In this document: piece after piece, positions 50,716 to 58,522 of the stretch
Layout of the letters: every line of letters begins with the position of its first letter
How positions within the stretch are numbered: the first letter of the stretch is position 1
DNA from: UBA6022 sp038319685
Lineage (GTDB): Bacteria; Patescibacteriota; Saccharimonadia; Saccharimonadales; Saccharimonadaceae
Direction of reading: 5' to 3'
NCBI GenBank assembly: GCA_038319685.1
Contig: JBBQDN010000001.1
Coordinates: forward strand, 1 to 64,000
Length of the DNA stretch: 64,000 bases
Made by a program: the position numbers and the translations under genes
The notes under the pieces: generated by a model
Told to the model about the DNA's origin: nothing
The model's input: the letters and a program-made list of their open reading frames with translations, nothing else
Databases searched by the model: none

Positions 50716-51204
50716 TTAGCTCGTCTTTATCCGCCGATAGGCAAACTTGGCCGCCACCCGCCATTTGCTCCGCGTATCACTATCATACTGATAAATTTCG
50801 CCACTTTTGACTTCACTAATCAACACCATCGCTGGGTTATAGGGAGCAAGTGTGCGGTAAAAAATAATGTCATCATGACTGACATGTCCACGCCCTGGAA
50901 ACACAGCGCGGAACTTGTCATGACCAATTGCATCAAAGTAATCGGGCTGGTTTTTTGGTGGTACGTATAATTCCGCAATCAGCCCCATGCGTGTTACGAT
51001 TTTTTTGACATCTCCAAGCAACAGACGAGAATGACCTGTAACATATACAAACAGCTGTTTTTTCTTGGTCAAAAACACCGTTGCGGTCGTCGTATGACTG
51101 ACCATAATCTGCCGAGTGATAACCTGATCGATATCGATATCGAGCCCAAATCGTTCTTTGGCGATTCGTTCCAGTGCCACGTCATCAAAAATCTCATCAT
51201 TCAT
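50716..51204 (-). CDS. Hypothetical protein of 162 residues
   Basis: Soluble protein starting MNDEIFDDVALERIAKERFG, with a central TTATVFLTKKKQLFVYVTGHSRL strand pair and a basic C terminus (SKWRVAAKFAYRRIK). The ATG at 51204 lies 9 nt after TACAAT; the longer frame is rejected. No recognised domain; it looks like a conserved lineage-specific gene. Confidence 0.65.
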   Translation of the reverse strand: MNDEIFDDVALERIAKERFGLDIDIDQVITRQIMVSHTTTATVFLTKKKQLFVYVTGHSRLLLGDVKKIVTRMGLIAELYVPPKNQPDYFDAIGHDKFRAVFPGRGHVSHDDIIFYRTLAPYNPAMVLISEVKSGEIYQYDSDTRSKWRVAAKFAYRRIKTS

Positions 51205-51332
51205 ATTGTTTTCATTGTAGCACTTTCGGGGAACACACCCCAGAGCGGGCCATTTGATAAATTGCATTTAGTTACTATTTATGACATAATGCTATCACTG
51301 TCTCATCCCATTTCGATAGATTAGATTTTGCC

Positions 51333-51440
51333 ATGTACATTGTTGGTGTATTGTCATTCCCCCTGTATGTGATTGCTTACGTGATCATTCAGGGTATTTA
51401 CAAGCTATATGTATCTCCGCCCGGCAATCAGGCTGCATAA
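51333..51440 (+). CDS. 35-residue single-TM ORF overlapping the methyltransferase-like gene
   Basis: MYIVGVLSFPLYVIAYVIIQ then GIYKLYVSPPGNQAA: one hydrophobic segment and a short tail. The stop lies 32 nt inside the start of the next gene, in another frame, so the two would be coupled. TAGATT-like -10 sequence just upstream. Confidence 0.45.
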   Translation: MYIVGVLSFPLYVIAYVIIQGIYKLYVSPPGNQAA

Positions 51441-51864
51441 CGCGCACCTGGTCAAGGATCCGGAAGCGTTCAAGTTGCTCAGGTTGATAGCAATAGGCGC
51501 CGGACTTGTTGGATTCTTGACAATGACGGGGTCGACGAATAGTTCTTGGATCGCGGCACAGATTGGCGGACTGGGTCTCATCATCTTCGGACTCGTTATC
51601 ATGGCCTGGGCGAACCTTTCGCTTGGTCCATATAGTTGGCTACCTGGCATCGGGACCAAAAGATATCATAACCTAGTCACCGCCGGACCGTATCGTTTCG
51701 TTCGACATCCGGCATACACCAGCATGTTCATTTCCGGTATCGGGATTGGACTGGTGTCGCTAAATCTGTTCTACCTCGCGGCTGGACTCATGTGGGCGGT
51801 AGCCCCAATGTCCAGAATCACTCTCGAGGAAGGACGGATGGTCAGCAAGTTCTCGCATGTCTAA
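51409..51864 (+). CDS. Isoprenylcysteine carboxyl methyltransferase-like membrane protein
   Basis: A 151-residue protein with about four membrane segments. The C-terminal half has LVTAGPYRFVRHPAYTSMFI, the RHP-x-Y SAM-binding motif of the ICMT/PEMT superfamily, and a final EEGRMVSKF (the usual EExxL). Members methylate isoprenylcysteines, phospholipids or, in bacteria, unknown lipids. GC-rich codon use. Terminator at 51943. Confidence 0.82.
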   Translation: MYLRPAIRLHNAHLVKDPEAFKLLRLIAIGAGLVGFLTMTGSTNSSWIAAQIGGLGLIIFGLVIMAWANLSLGPYSWLPGIGTKRYHNLVTAGPYRFVRHPAYTSMFISGIGIGLVSLNLFYLAAGLMWAVAPMSRITLEEGRMVSKFSHV

Positions 51865-51942
51865 CGTCGGTACATGCGGGAAACAGGATGTCTTATCCCG
51901 CGATCGCGACGATAATCCCCGTCAATCGCTCGTCGAGCTGCG

Positions 51943-51981
51943 AAAACCTTCGCTACTCCGAGTTGGAGTGGCGGGGTTTTT
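51943..51981 (+). terminator. Terminator after the ICMT-like gene
   Basis: AAAACC-CGCTACTCC pairs with GGAGTGGCG-GGTTTT, followed by further T. Confidence 0.8.
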
Positions 51982-52065
51982 GCATTATAGAGCAAATATT
52001 TATCTCACATTATTGTTTTATACAAAAATAAATGTATAGTTATTACAATTAGAGGAGTTTTGATG

Positions 52066-52566
52066 ATGAGCAGATTAATCAATTTAGAGCCACAGCCAGA
52101 TTTTCCAGTAGGAGATTTAACGCCCAATAACAGCCTTATATTATCGTATTTATTAGAACAAGAGCCTGGTATCGGGATGCAGCGTACGCCCGTCAATAGC
52201 AACTATAATTTACTCCGTGCTATTCACGGCGCACTCGAAAGGACGGGCCAAACAACCGAAGAAACACCTGCAACCCTCAGAGCACTCATGGATGGTTTCA
52301 ATTCATTCCAAACAATAACTACTCTTGTCCGACCCCCGGAAATTTTTGACATACATACAGCAGCTACCCAGGCCAACAGGCTGTTGCTACCGGGTGGAGG
52401 TATTAGCGAAATTCGTCTGGCAGAATCGCGCGCACTATTTCTAGAATCATCTCCGCGAGCATTTGGGGTCATAGCGGGACTTGGAAGTCGTTCGATGGCA
52501 CTCGTCAATGCTCGGGTCATGGGCGCGACTACTGCTCGACAACTGCAACTTCCTGTCGCAGCCTAG
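52066..52566 (+). CDS. Hypothetical protein of 166 residues
   Basis: Soluble, helical by composition, starting MSRLINLEPQPDFPVGDLTP. No known motif. AGGAG lies 8 nt before the ATG at 52066; a further ATG at 52063 is also possible. Upstream 52030 has TATAGT. It ends 25 nt before the UvrD-like gene on the same strand. Confidence 0.6.
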   Translation: MSRLINLEPQPDFPVGDLTPNNSLILSYLLEQEPGIGMQRTPVNSNYNLLRAIHGALERTGQTTEETPATLRALMDGFNSFQTITTLVRPPEIFDIHTAATQANRLLLPGGGISEIRLAESRALFLESSPRAFGVIAGLGSRSMALVNARVMGATTARQLQLPVAA

Positions 52567-52578
52567 AGGCCCCTGTGT

Positions 52579-52591
52579 CATAATAGCTGTA
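52579..52591 (+). promoter_or_regulatory. Leaderless promoter of the UvrD-nuclease gene
   Basis: CATAAT at 52579-52584, then 7 nt to the ATG at 52592. Confidence 0.5.
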
Positions 52592-55500
52592 ATGGACTTC
52601 AACACTCGCTACAAAGCCCTCAACCCGGCCCAAAAACAAGCCGTCGATACTATCGAAGGCCCCGTCATGGTCATCGCCGGGCCGGGGACGGGCAAGACAG
52701 AATTACTCTCCATGCGTGCCGCCAATATTCTTAAAACGACCGATGTACTGCCGGAAAATATTTTGTGTCTGACGTTTACCGACAGCGGCGCCAGTGCGAT
52801 GCGCGAACGTTTGGTTCGTATTATCGGCAAAGACGCCTATAAAGTTGCCATTCATACGTTCCACAGTTTTGGTGCCGAAATCATGAACCAAAACGCTCAG
52901 TTTTTTTATCACGGCGCCAACTTTCGCGCCAGCGACGAACTAAGTAGTTACGAATTACTGCGTGGCATTTTTGATGAGCTGGACTACGACAATCCGCTCA
53001 CCAGTAAAATGAACGGCGAATACACCCATTTACGGGATACGTTATCGACGATTTCCGAACTCAAAAAAAGCGGCCTAACCAGCGATGAGTTGCTTGAAGT
53101 TCTCAGCGCAAATGATGCCGTCATCGACCAGGTCGAGCCACTGCTCGCCGAAGTATTTAGTAGCCGCATTGGTAAAACAACGGGACAGTCACTCCACAAA
53201 CTCATCCCACTCATCCGCGCAGTCGACAGTACGATTACACTTCCGAACATCACGCCGCTACATAAAACAATTGCTGATAGCCTGGAAATTGCCGTAAGTG
53301 ACGCAGACAACGATAATTCAACAAAACCGCTGACCGCTTGGAAAAATGCGTGGATTAAAAAGAATGAACAGGGAGAATTAGTACTGAAATCTCGCGAACG
53401 CCAAGCAAAACTTCGTTCAGTTAGTTTTATCTACTACCAATACCTATCACGCATGCAGGAATCAGAATTATATGATTTTGACGATATGATCCTGCGTGTC
53501 GTTCACGCCATGGAAGTATTTCCAGAACTTCGATTCAATCTGCAGGAAAAACATCAGTACATTATGGTCGATGAATTTCAGGACACAAATATGGCTCAGA
53601 TGCGTATCCTCTATAACCTCACGAATAACGAAACGGTCGATAATGACCCGAATATCCTGGTGGTCGGTGACGATGACCAAGCTATTTACAGTTTTCAAGG
53701 TGCAGAAATCGGCAATATCATTCATTTTGGCGAAAACTTTATAACCAGAAAACAAATCACTCTGACTGATAATTACCGTTCGACAGCAACAATCCTTGAA
53801 CACGCACGGGATATCATCGTGCAGGGACATGGCCGCTTGGAAAACTTCGACAGCACGCTCGACAAAACACTGCAAGCACATATATCTGATAGCAACAGTC
53901 AAGTAACACTGACTGAACTGCCGACGATCAGTGACGAACGCGAACAACTAGCCGTCGATATCAAAAAAGTCATTACCTCCGGCATCAGTCCATCAGTAAT
54001 TGCCGTTCTGGCGCGCCGTCATCACGAAATCATCGCACTATTACCGTATTTTGCGAAACACGACATACAGGTCAATTACGAACGACGTGACAATGTCCTT
54101 GATCTGGATGTAATCGTGACAATCGAACGAGTAGCTCGTTTGATCGTGCTGCTGTTCGAGGGTAAACACGACAAAGTCAATGCACTACTGCCTGAACTTT
54201 TGGCACATCCGGCATGGGCGATCGACCCCATAACCATCTGGAAACTAAGCTTGTCAGCCCATAATAGTCACCAGTCATGGATGGAAGTCATGGCAACGAC
54301 ACCGGAATTTGTTGCCATACATACCTGGTTGGTCACGCAGGCACAAAACGTCCCGCACATGCCACTCGAGCAGTTACTCGATATCCTCATCGGCATACCG
54401 ACCGACGAACCGTCAACATATACATCGCCACTTTATGCATACTTTTTCAGTGAGCAAAAGCGTCACTCTCATCCTGATGAATATCTGACTTACCTCGAAG
54501 CATTACGGACAATCCGCACGAAACTACGTGAATATCAACCAAATTCGCAGCCGACTTTACGCACATTTGTTGAATTTATCGAATTACATCGTCACCTAGG
54601 CAGTACCATCACCAGTTATCGACCACACAGTGATACTGTTGATAACGCCATTAATCTGATGACGGCTCATAAATCCAAAGGTCAAGAATTTGATCATGTG
54701 TATATTGTCGGCGCAATCGATAGCGCATGGGGCGAGCGTGTGAGAACCCGCAGTCGTCTGATAAGTTACCCAGAAAACCTGCCGATTCAGACATCGGGCG
54801 GCGACCTGGACGACAGGCTTCGGTTGTTTTTTGTTGCGATGACACGTGCCAAAAAACAACTGACAATCAGTTACGCGACGGCTGATGATAGTGGCAAAAA
54901 CACCCTGCGTGCAAGTTTTTTAACAGGTGACATCTGGCAACCGACCATTCCTAACCTCCAGCATTCTATGCAAACACTTGAATCCGCTGCCGAACTACGG
55001 TGGTACCAACCGATCGTTTCGCTGTCGACCAGCACGATGAAGGAACTACTTGCACCAACACTCGAACACTATAAACTAAGCGCAACGCATTTAAACAGTT
55101 TCCTCGATGTCAGCCGCGGGGGACCAGAAATGTTCCTGATTAACAATATTTTGCGTTTTCCTCAGGCAAAAAGCCCGAGTGCAAGTTATGGATCGGCGAT
55201 TCACGCTACGCTTCATCAGGCACACTCGCATTTAACGGCGACTGGTCGTCACCGCGCCGTCGAAGATATCCTGCACGATTTTGAAAAAAATCTTGGGGCG
55301 CAGTACTTGGATCCGGCTGATTATACCTTGTATTTGCAAAAGGGCAGTGACGCGCTGCAACTATTCCTCGACGAAAAATATGCGACGTTTAGCCCAATGC
55401 AAAAAACTGAACTTAGTTTTGCCGGTCAGCACGTCATCGTCAGCGATGCTCATTTAACCGGTTCACTCGACCTGGTCGATATTCATGAAAAAACAGTCGT

Positions 55501-55864
55501 TGTGACAGATTACAAAACAGGCAAACCATCGCGCAGTTGGACCGGCAAGACTGATTTTGAAAAAATTAAGCTTCATAAATACAAACAACAGTTAATGTTC
55601 TATAAACTACTGATCGAAAACTCGCGCGATTATCGCGGCCATACTGCCATTAATGGTGTGCTGCAATTTGTCGAACCGACTTCGCACGGTGAAATTTTGT
55701 CACTTGAGGCCACCTGCACCTCCGATGAGCTTGCCAGATTCACAAAACTGATTCAATCAGTCTGGCATCACATCGTGGCACTTGACCTGCCAGACACGTC
55801 GCAGTATGAACCAACCTACAAAGGCATGGTTGAATTCGAAAATGATCTTATCGACTCCTTGTAG
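52592..55864 (+). CDS. UvrD/PcrA-type SF1 helicase fused to a PD-(D/E)XK nuclease
   Basis: A 1090-residue protein. Helicase motifs in order: Walker A AGPGTGKTELL, Ia HTFHSFG, II YIMVDEFQDTNMAQ, III VGDDDQAIYSFQGAE, V LMTAHKSKGQEFDHVYIVG and VI RLFFVAMTRAKKQL. The C-terminal 250 residues carry the RecB-type nuclease: GSLDLVDIHEKTVVVTDYKTGK (D...DYK). This is the helicase-nuclease layout of AddA/AdnB-like double-strand break processing enzymes. No partner subunit is next to it. The start at 52592 is chosen because the extra 37 upstream codons overlap the preceding gene. Confidence 0.94.
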   Translation: MDFNTRYKALNPAQKQAVDTIEGPVMVIAGPGTGKTELLSMRAANILKTTDVLPENILCLTFTDSGASAMRERLVRIIGKDAYKVAIHTFHSFGAEIMNQNAQFFYHGANFRASDELSSYELLRGIFDELDYDNPLTSKMNGEYTHLRDTLSTISELKKSGLTSDELLEVLSANDAVIDQVEPLLAEVFSSRIGKTTGQSLHKLIPLIRAVDSTITLPNITPLHKTIADSLEIAVSDADNDNSTKPLTAWKNAWIKKNEQGELVLKSRERQAKLRSVSFIYYQYLSRMQESELYDFDDMILRVVHAMEVFPELRFNLQEKHQYIMVDEFQDTNMAQMRILYNLTNNETVDNDPNILVVGDDDQAIYSFQGAEIGNIIHFGENFITRKQITLTDNYRSTATILEHARDIIVQGHGRLENFDSTLDKTLQAHISDSNSQVTLTELPTISDEREQLAVDIKKVITSGISPSVIAVLARRHHEIIALLPYFAKHDIQVNYERRDNVLDLDVIVTIERVARLIVLLFEGKHDKVNALLPELLAHPAWAIDPITIWKLSLSAHNSHQSWMEVMATTPEFVAIHTWLVTQAQNVPHMPLEQLLDILIGIPTDEPSTYTSPLYAYFFSEQKRHSHPDEYLTYLEALRTIRTKLREYQPNSQPTLRTFVEFIELHRHLGSTITSYRPHSDTVDNAINLMTAHKSKGQEFDHVYIVGAIDSAWGERVRTRSRLISYPENLPIQTSGGDLDDRLRLFFVAMTRAKKQLTISYATADDSGKNTLRASFLTGDIWQPTIPNLQHSMQTLESAAELRWYQPIVSLSTSTMKELLAPTLEHYKLSATHLNSFLDVSRGGPEMFLINNILRFPQAKSPSASYGSAIHATLHQAHSHLTATGRHRAVEDILHDFEKNLGAQYLDPADYTLYLQKGSDALQLFLDEKYATFSPMQKTELSFAGQHVIVSDAHLTGSLDLVDIHEKTVVVTDYKTGKPSRSWTGKTDFEKIKLHKYKQQLMFYKLLIENSRDYRGHTAINGVLQFVEPTSHGEILSLEATCTSDELARFTKLIQSVWHHIVALDLPDTSQYEPTYKGMVEFENDLIDSL

Positions 55865-56004
55865 TACTTGACATTAACGTCACTAACTTCTATAATGGAG
55901 TATTAGAGTGATGGTGTAAAAACTGTTACTAGAGGTACCGTGTCTCGTATACGGACACAACCTGGGATGATGACGCGATATAACGTCGTGTCATCACCCC
56001 ACCC

Positions 56005-56076
56005 GTCGATATAGCTCAATGGTAGAGCACCATGCTTTCAGCATGATTGTCGCAGGTTCGATTCCTGTTATCGGCA
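56005..56076 (+). tRNA. tRNA-Glu (UUC)
   Basis: Acceptor GTCGATA/TATCGGC (one G-T), D arm GCTCAATGGTAGAGC, anticodon loop CTTTCAG (anticodon TTC), T arm GCAGGTTCGATTCCTGT. CCA is not encoded; CCG follows the discriminator A. The first pair of the anticodon stem (C-A) is a mismatch. Followed by a GC-rich region with strong hairpins. Confidence 0.9.
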
Positions 56077-56111
56077 CCGGTCGGTGCGTCACCCCCCAGA
56101 CCACCGATCAA

Positions 56112-56155
56112 GGGACCCGTGTTTGCGCACCCCCCCTAGAGCAAACACGGGTCCC
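56112..56155. other. 15-bp perfect GC-rich hairpin after tRNA-Glu
   Basis: GGGACCCGTGTTTGC and GCAAACACGGGTCCC around a 14-nt loop of mostly C. No T-run. Confidence 0.8.
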
Positions 56156-56177
56156 CCGCACCAAACTTCACCCCCGC

Positions 56178-56300
56178 CTTGATGTGGATGAAGCCGGGCT
56201 GTTCATTTACGGCCCCTTTATCTGGCGCGATCGACAAATCGCATCGCGCGTCGCATCGGCGAAGATCGACCCTCCTTCCGAAGGACGGATTGGTCGATAG
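56178..56300 (+). CDS. Candidate short ORF between two hairpins
   Basis: In the frame D-V-D-E-A-G-L-F-I-Y-G-P-F the codons are GC-rich and the peptide (about 38 residues from a GTG) looks protein-like; a second frame gives a 37-residue peptide from an ATG. No ribosome site. Flanked by GC-rich hairpins on both sides. Low certainty. Confidence 0.3.
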   Translation, partial: LDVDEAGLFIYGPFIWRDRQIASRVASAKIDPPSEGRIGR

Positions 56301-56304
56301 GGAC

Positions 56305-56339
56305 CCGGTGGGCACTCAGAACTCATGAGTGCCCACCGG
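56305..56339 (+). other. 14-bp perfect GC-rich hairpin
   Basis: CCGGTGGGCACTCA/TGAGTGCCCACCGG around a 7-nt loop, just after the candidate ORF stop. It may terminate transcription. Confidence 0.8.
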
Positions 56340-56398
56340 CCCACCCCATAACGCTCCCGAGCGTCGAGCTCATGCTCCGCATCGGAGATAGCAAAACA

Positions 56399-56424
56399 AG
56401 CCCTCCTTTATGGAGGGCTATTTA
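56399..56424 (+). terminator. Terminator at 56.4 kb
   Basis: AGCCCTCC/GGAGGGCT with a 5-nt loop and ATTTA after it. Confidence 0.75.
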
Positions 56425-56821
56425 CGTGCCTAAAAATAGTCCGAATCACTTATAACCCCTTGACAATAGTACTTACATGGTCCATAATGTTTAAGGCTCC
56501 GAGATCACCTAGTGGTTTCGTTGAGTTCATTGACAGGAGTAGTATCTATAGAGATCTTCCATCTCCAAAGAGGTGGACGAGACGACGGTGTGGTCGAAAG
56601 ACCGAAATGTACTCTTTTCCCAGGAATAAGGATACGAGGCTTGAAGCATCCACTGTCGACCCATCAGGAAAGCCGTGTAGCCGCAATTCGGGGGGTTACA
56701 CGTACTTCGACCCCGGCGTGGGGCCATGGTGACTTATTGCCATGGCCCCACCACCAACGTCACCCACTCATATGCATCCGCCTGTGAGTACCCTACGATT
56801 GCCTCAAGGGAGGTGATTGTG

Positions 56822-56986
56822 ATGTGCACAAGTAGTTGTCAGTCTCAGTACGGTAGCGATTTTAGCTACCTTGCAGGGCAGACTCGGATCGATCTGAGCA
56901 ACAGAATCTTGCAAAAACTAAAAGGGAAAACGAACCTCAGCTGTGTGAGAGTATTTCTTGCGAGCATTAGCAGCAAGATCTACTAG
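56822..56986 (+). CDS. 54-residue ORF with a near-perfect Shine-Dalgarno sequence
   Basis: The ATG at 56822 follows GGGAGGTGAT, almost the full anti-SD complement, 4 nt upstream. The peptide starts MCTSSCQSQYGSDFSYLAGQ, with a CTSSC cysteine pair, and ends in a helix-like RILQKLKGKTNLSCVRVFLA. No family recognised. Strong SD use is unusual here where most genes look leaderless, so it may be recently acquired. Confidence 0.55.
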   Translation: MCTSSCQSQYGSDFSYLAGQTRIDLSNRILQKLKGKTNLSCVRVFLASISSKIY

Positions 56987-57129
56987 CACACGGCACGGCG
57001 GACGTAGGATCGCAGCATCCAGCTACGAACACCTCGAAAAAACAGGTTCTCATTACTACTCCTGTCCGTCTCTCACTCGACATAATCAGCGTATTATGTC
57101 AGGCGAGAGACGAAATTAAAAATAACTAT

Positions 57130-57157
57130 TGACATTCTATTCCGGTTGTGCTAGCAT
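57130..57157 (+). promoter_or_regulatory. Promoter of the structured transcript
   Basis: TTGACA at 57129-57134, a 17-nt spacer and TAGCAT at 57152-57157. Confidence 0.7.
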
Positions 57158-57165
57158 GGTCGTAG

Positions 57166-57324
57166 GTGCGGAACAATTTGTGCGTCGCAAGCTCGCGGAA
57201 ATTAACACAGAAAACTGTACACACCGACCGGATTCGTGATTTCTGGAAGCTCTTTGGAGCATCTCCGTCGCGCCCGACGGATAAAACAATTATCACTTTC
57301 CCCTGCGGAGGCAGGCACCCGTAG
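57166..57324 (+). CDS. Alternative: 52-residue leaderless ORF in the structured transcript
   Basis: GTG at 57166 lies 8 nt after TAGCAT. The peptide (VRNNLCVASSRKLTQKTVHT and DRIRDFWKLFGASPSRPTDK) has a plausible composition and stops at the foot of the long stem. If it is real, the stem is its 3' UTR. Cannot be resolved by eye. Confidence 0.35.
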   Translation: MRNNLCVASSRKLTQKTVHTDRIRDFWKLFGASPSRPTDKTIITFPCGGRHP

Positions 57325-57399
57325 AGAGCACGCTGCTCTTGGTATCTGGGCATGCCGCCCTTATATTAATACGGGTGCCGCCTCCGCACAAAAAACCTT

Positions 57400-57425
57400 T
57401 CACCGATTTTGTCGGTGATTTTTAT
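57400..57425 (+). terminator. Terminator of the structured transcript
   Basis: TCACCGA/TCGGTGA stem with a 5-nt loop followed by TTTTTATT. Confidence 0.9.
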
Positions 57426-57523
57426 TGTTTATCATTCAGAGTCTACCTCTCAAAACATTTCCGAATCAGATGACACAACATGATATAATTAACAGATTAG
57501 AAACAGTACTATACGTAAACGAT

Positions 57524-58474
57524 ATGAATACTTTTTGGCATAGCCTCCCGAAACCTTTTTTCATCCTCGCACCCATGGAAGCGGTGACGGATGTTGTTTT
57601 TCGTCATGTCATCGCATATGCGGCGACGCCGGATGTATTTTTTACCGAATTCACCAACGCAACCGGCTGGGTAGCAGCAGGTGATAAAGCAATTGGCACG
57701 AGACTGGTAAAAACAGACGACGAACACCCAATCGTTGCCCAAATATGGGGCGGCGACCCGGACAGTATGGCAAAACTTGCCAGCCATTGCCGCGACCTGG
57801 GGTACCAAGGTATCGATATCAACATGGGCTGTCCGGCCAAAAGTGCGGTCAAAAGTGGCGGATCGGCACTTATTCGTAATCCTGAACTTGCCGCGGCGGC
57901 AATTGCCAGCGCCAAAACCGCTGGACTACCAGTCAGCGTCAAAACACGTCTGGGTTATAGCAGTATCGACGAATGGCGTGACTGGCTGAGCCACGTGTTC
58001 AAACAAGACATCGTGAATTTAACAATACATCTGCGTACTAAAAAAGAAATGAGTAAAGTTCCGGCTCATTTTGAACTGATCGCAGCTATCAAACAGCTCC
58101 GTGACGAAATCGCACCGCACACACTTCTGACAATCAACGGTGATATCCGCGACCGAACACATGGCCTGGAACTGGTAAAAACATATGGTGTCGATGGGAT
58201 TATGATCGGACGCGGAGTTTTTCATAATCCATTTGCATTTGAACACATTCCTCGTCACCATAGCCGTGACGAATTGGTCGCATTACTCCGACTGCAGCTA
58301 GATCTGCACGACAGCTACAGCCTGCTGCTTGGCGTCCGTAAATTTGAACCGCTTAAACGGTTTTTCAAGATATATGTTCGTGAATTCGACGGTGCAGGTG
58401 AACTTCGTGACGGATTGATGCACACGACCACGACAGCCGAAGCTCGCGCCATTCTCGAGCAAAACCTTTCATAA
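57524..58474 (+). CDS. tRNA-dihydrouridine synthase
   Basis: A 316-residue TIM-barrel flavoprotein: APMEAVTDVVFR at the start, the catalytic cysteine in GCPAKSAVKSGGSAL, VKTRLGYS and the FMN-phosphate segment NGDIRDR...GVDGIMIGRGVFHNP. It reduces uridines in tRNA with NADPH and FMN; which positions is unknown. The ATG at 57524 is preferred to the ORF start at 57425, since the extra segment shows no conservation and carries TATAAT at 57484-57489. Confidence 0.93.
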   Translation: MNTFWHSLPKPFFILAPMEAVTDVVFRHVIAYAATPDVFFTEFTNATGWVAAGDKAIGTRLVKTDDEHPIVAQIWGGDPDSMAKLASHCRDLGYQGIDINMGCPAKSAVKSGGSALIRNPELAAAAIASAKTAGLPVSVKTRLGYSSIDEWRDWLSHVFKQDIVNLTIHLRTKKEMSKVPAHFELIAAIKQLRDEIAPHTLLTINGDIRDRTHGLELVKTYGVDGIMIGRGVFHNPFAFEHIPRHHSRDELVALLRLQLDLHDSYSLLLGVRKFEPLKRFFKIYVREFDGAGELRDGLMHTTTTAEARAILEQNLS

Positions 58475-58522
58475 CCATATAAGATTAGGGTATACTGCAA
58501 TGTATATAAGAGGGAACGTACG

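Larger units (their letters stand above)
57164..57425 (+). ncRNA. Candidate structured RNA (or short mRNA with structured end)
   Basis: Begins at a good promoter and ends in a terminator at 57400-57425. The 3' half has a long stem TGCGGAGGCaGGCACCCGTA (57304-57323) with TACGGGTGCCGCCTCCGCA (57369-57387), one bulge, enclosing hairpins AGAGCA/TGCTCT and GGGC/GCCC. The 5' half has CCGTCG/CGACGG and GCTC/GAGC. It does not match SRP RNA, RNase P RNA, tmRNA or 6S RNA. A 52-codon frame from a GTG at 57166 also fits (57166-57324). Confidence 0.5.

Noticed and set aside
55870..56000. GTGTC/GACAC and TGATGACG/CGTCGTGTCATCA hairpins before tRNA-Glu as a riboswitch
   Set aside because: No conserved aptamer motif and no gene directly downstream except the tRNA.
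56019..56300. 93-residue ORF running through tRNA-Glu
   Set aside because: Its first half overlaps the tRNA and the 15-bp hairpin; only the last 38 codons look protein-like, so a shorter candidate was listed instead.
57126..57353. 75-residue minus-strand ORF over the structured transcript
   Set aside because: No promoter or ribosome site, and it reads the hairpins backwards; the plus strand has the promoter and terminator.
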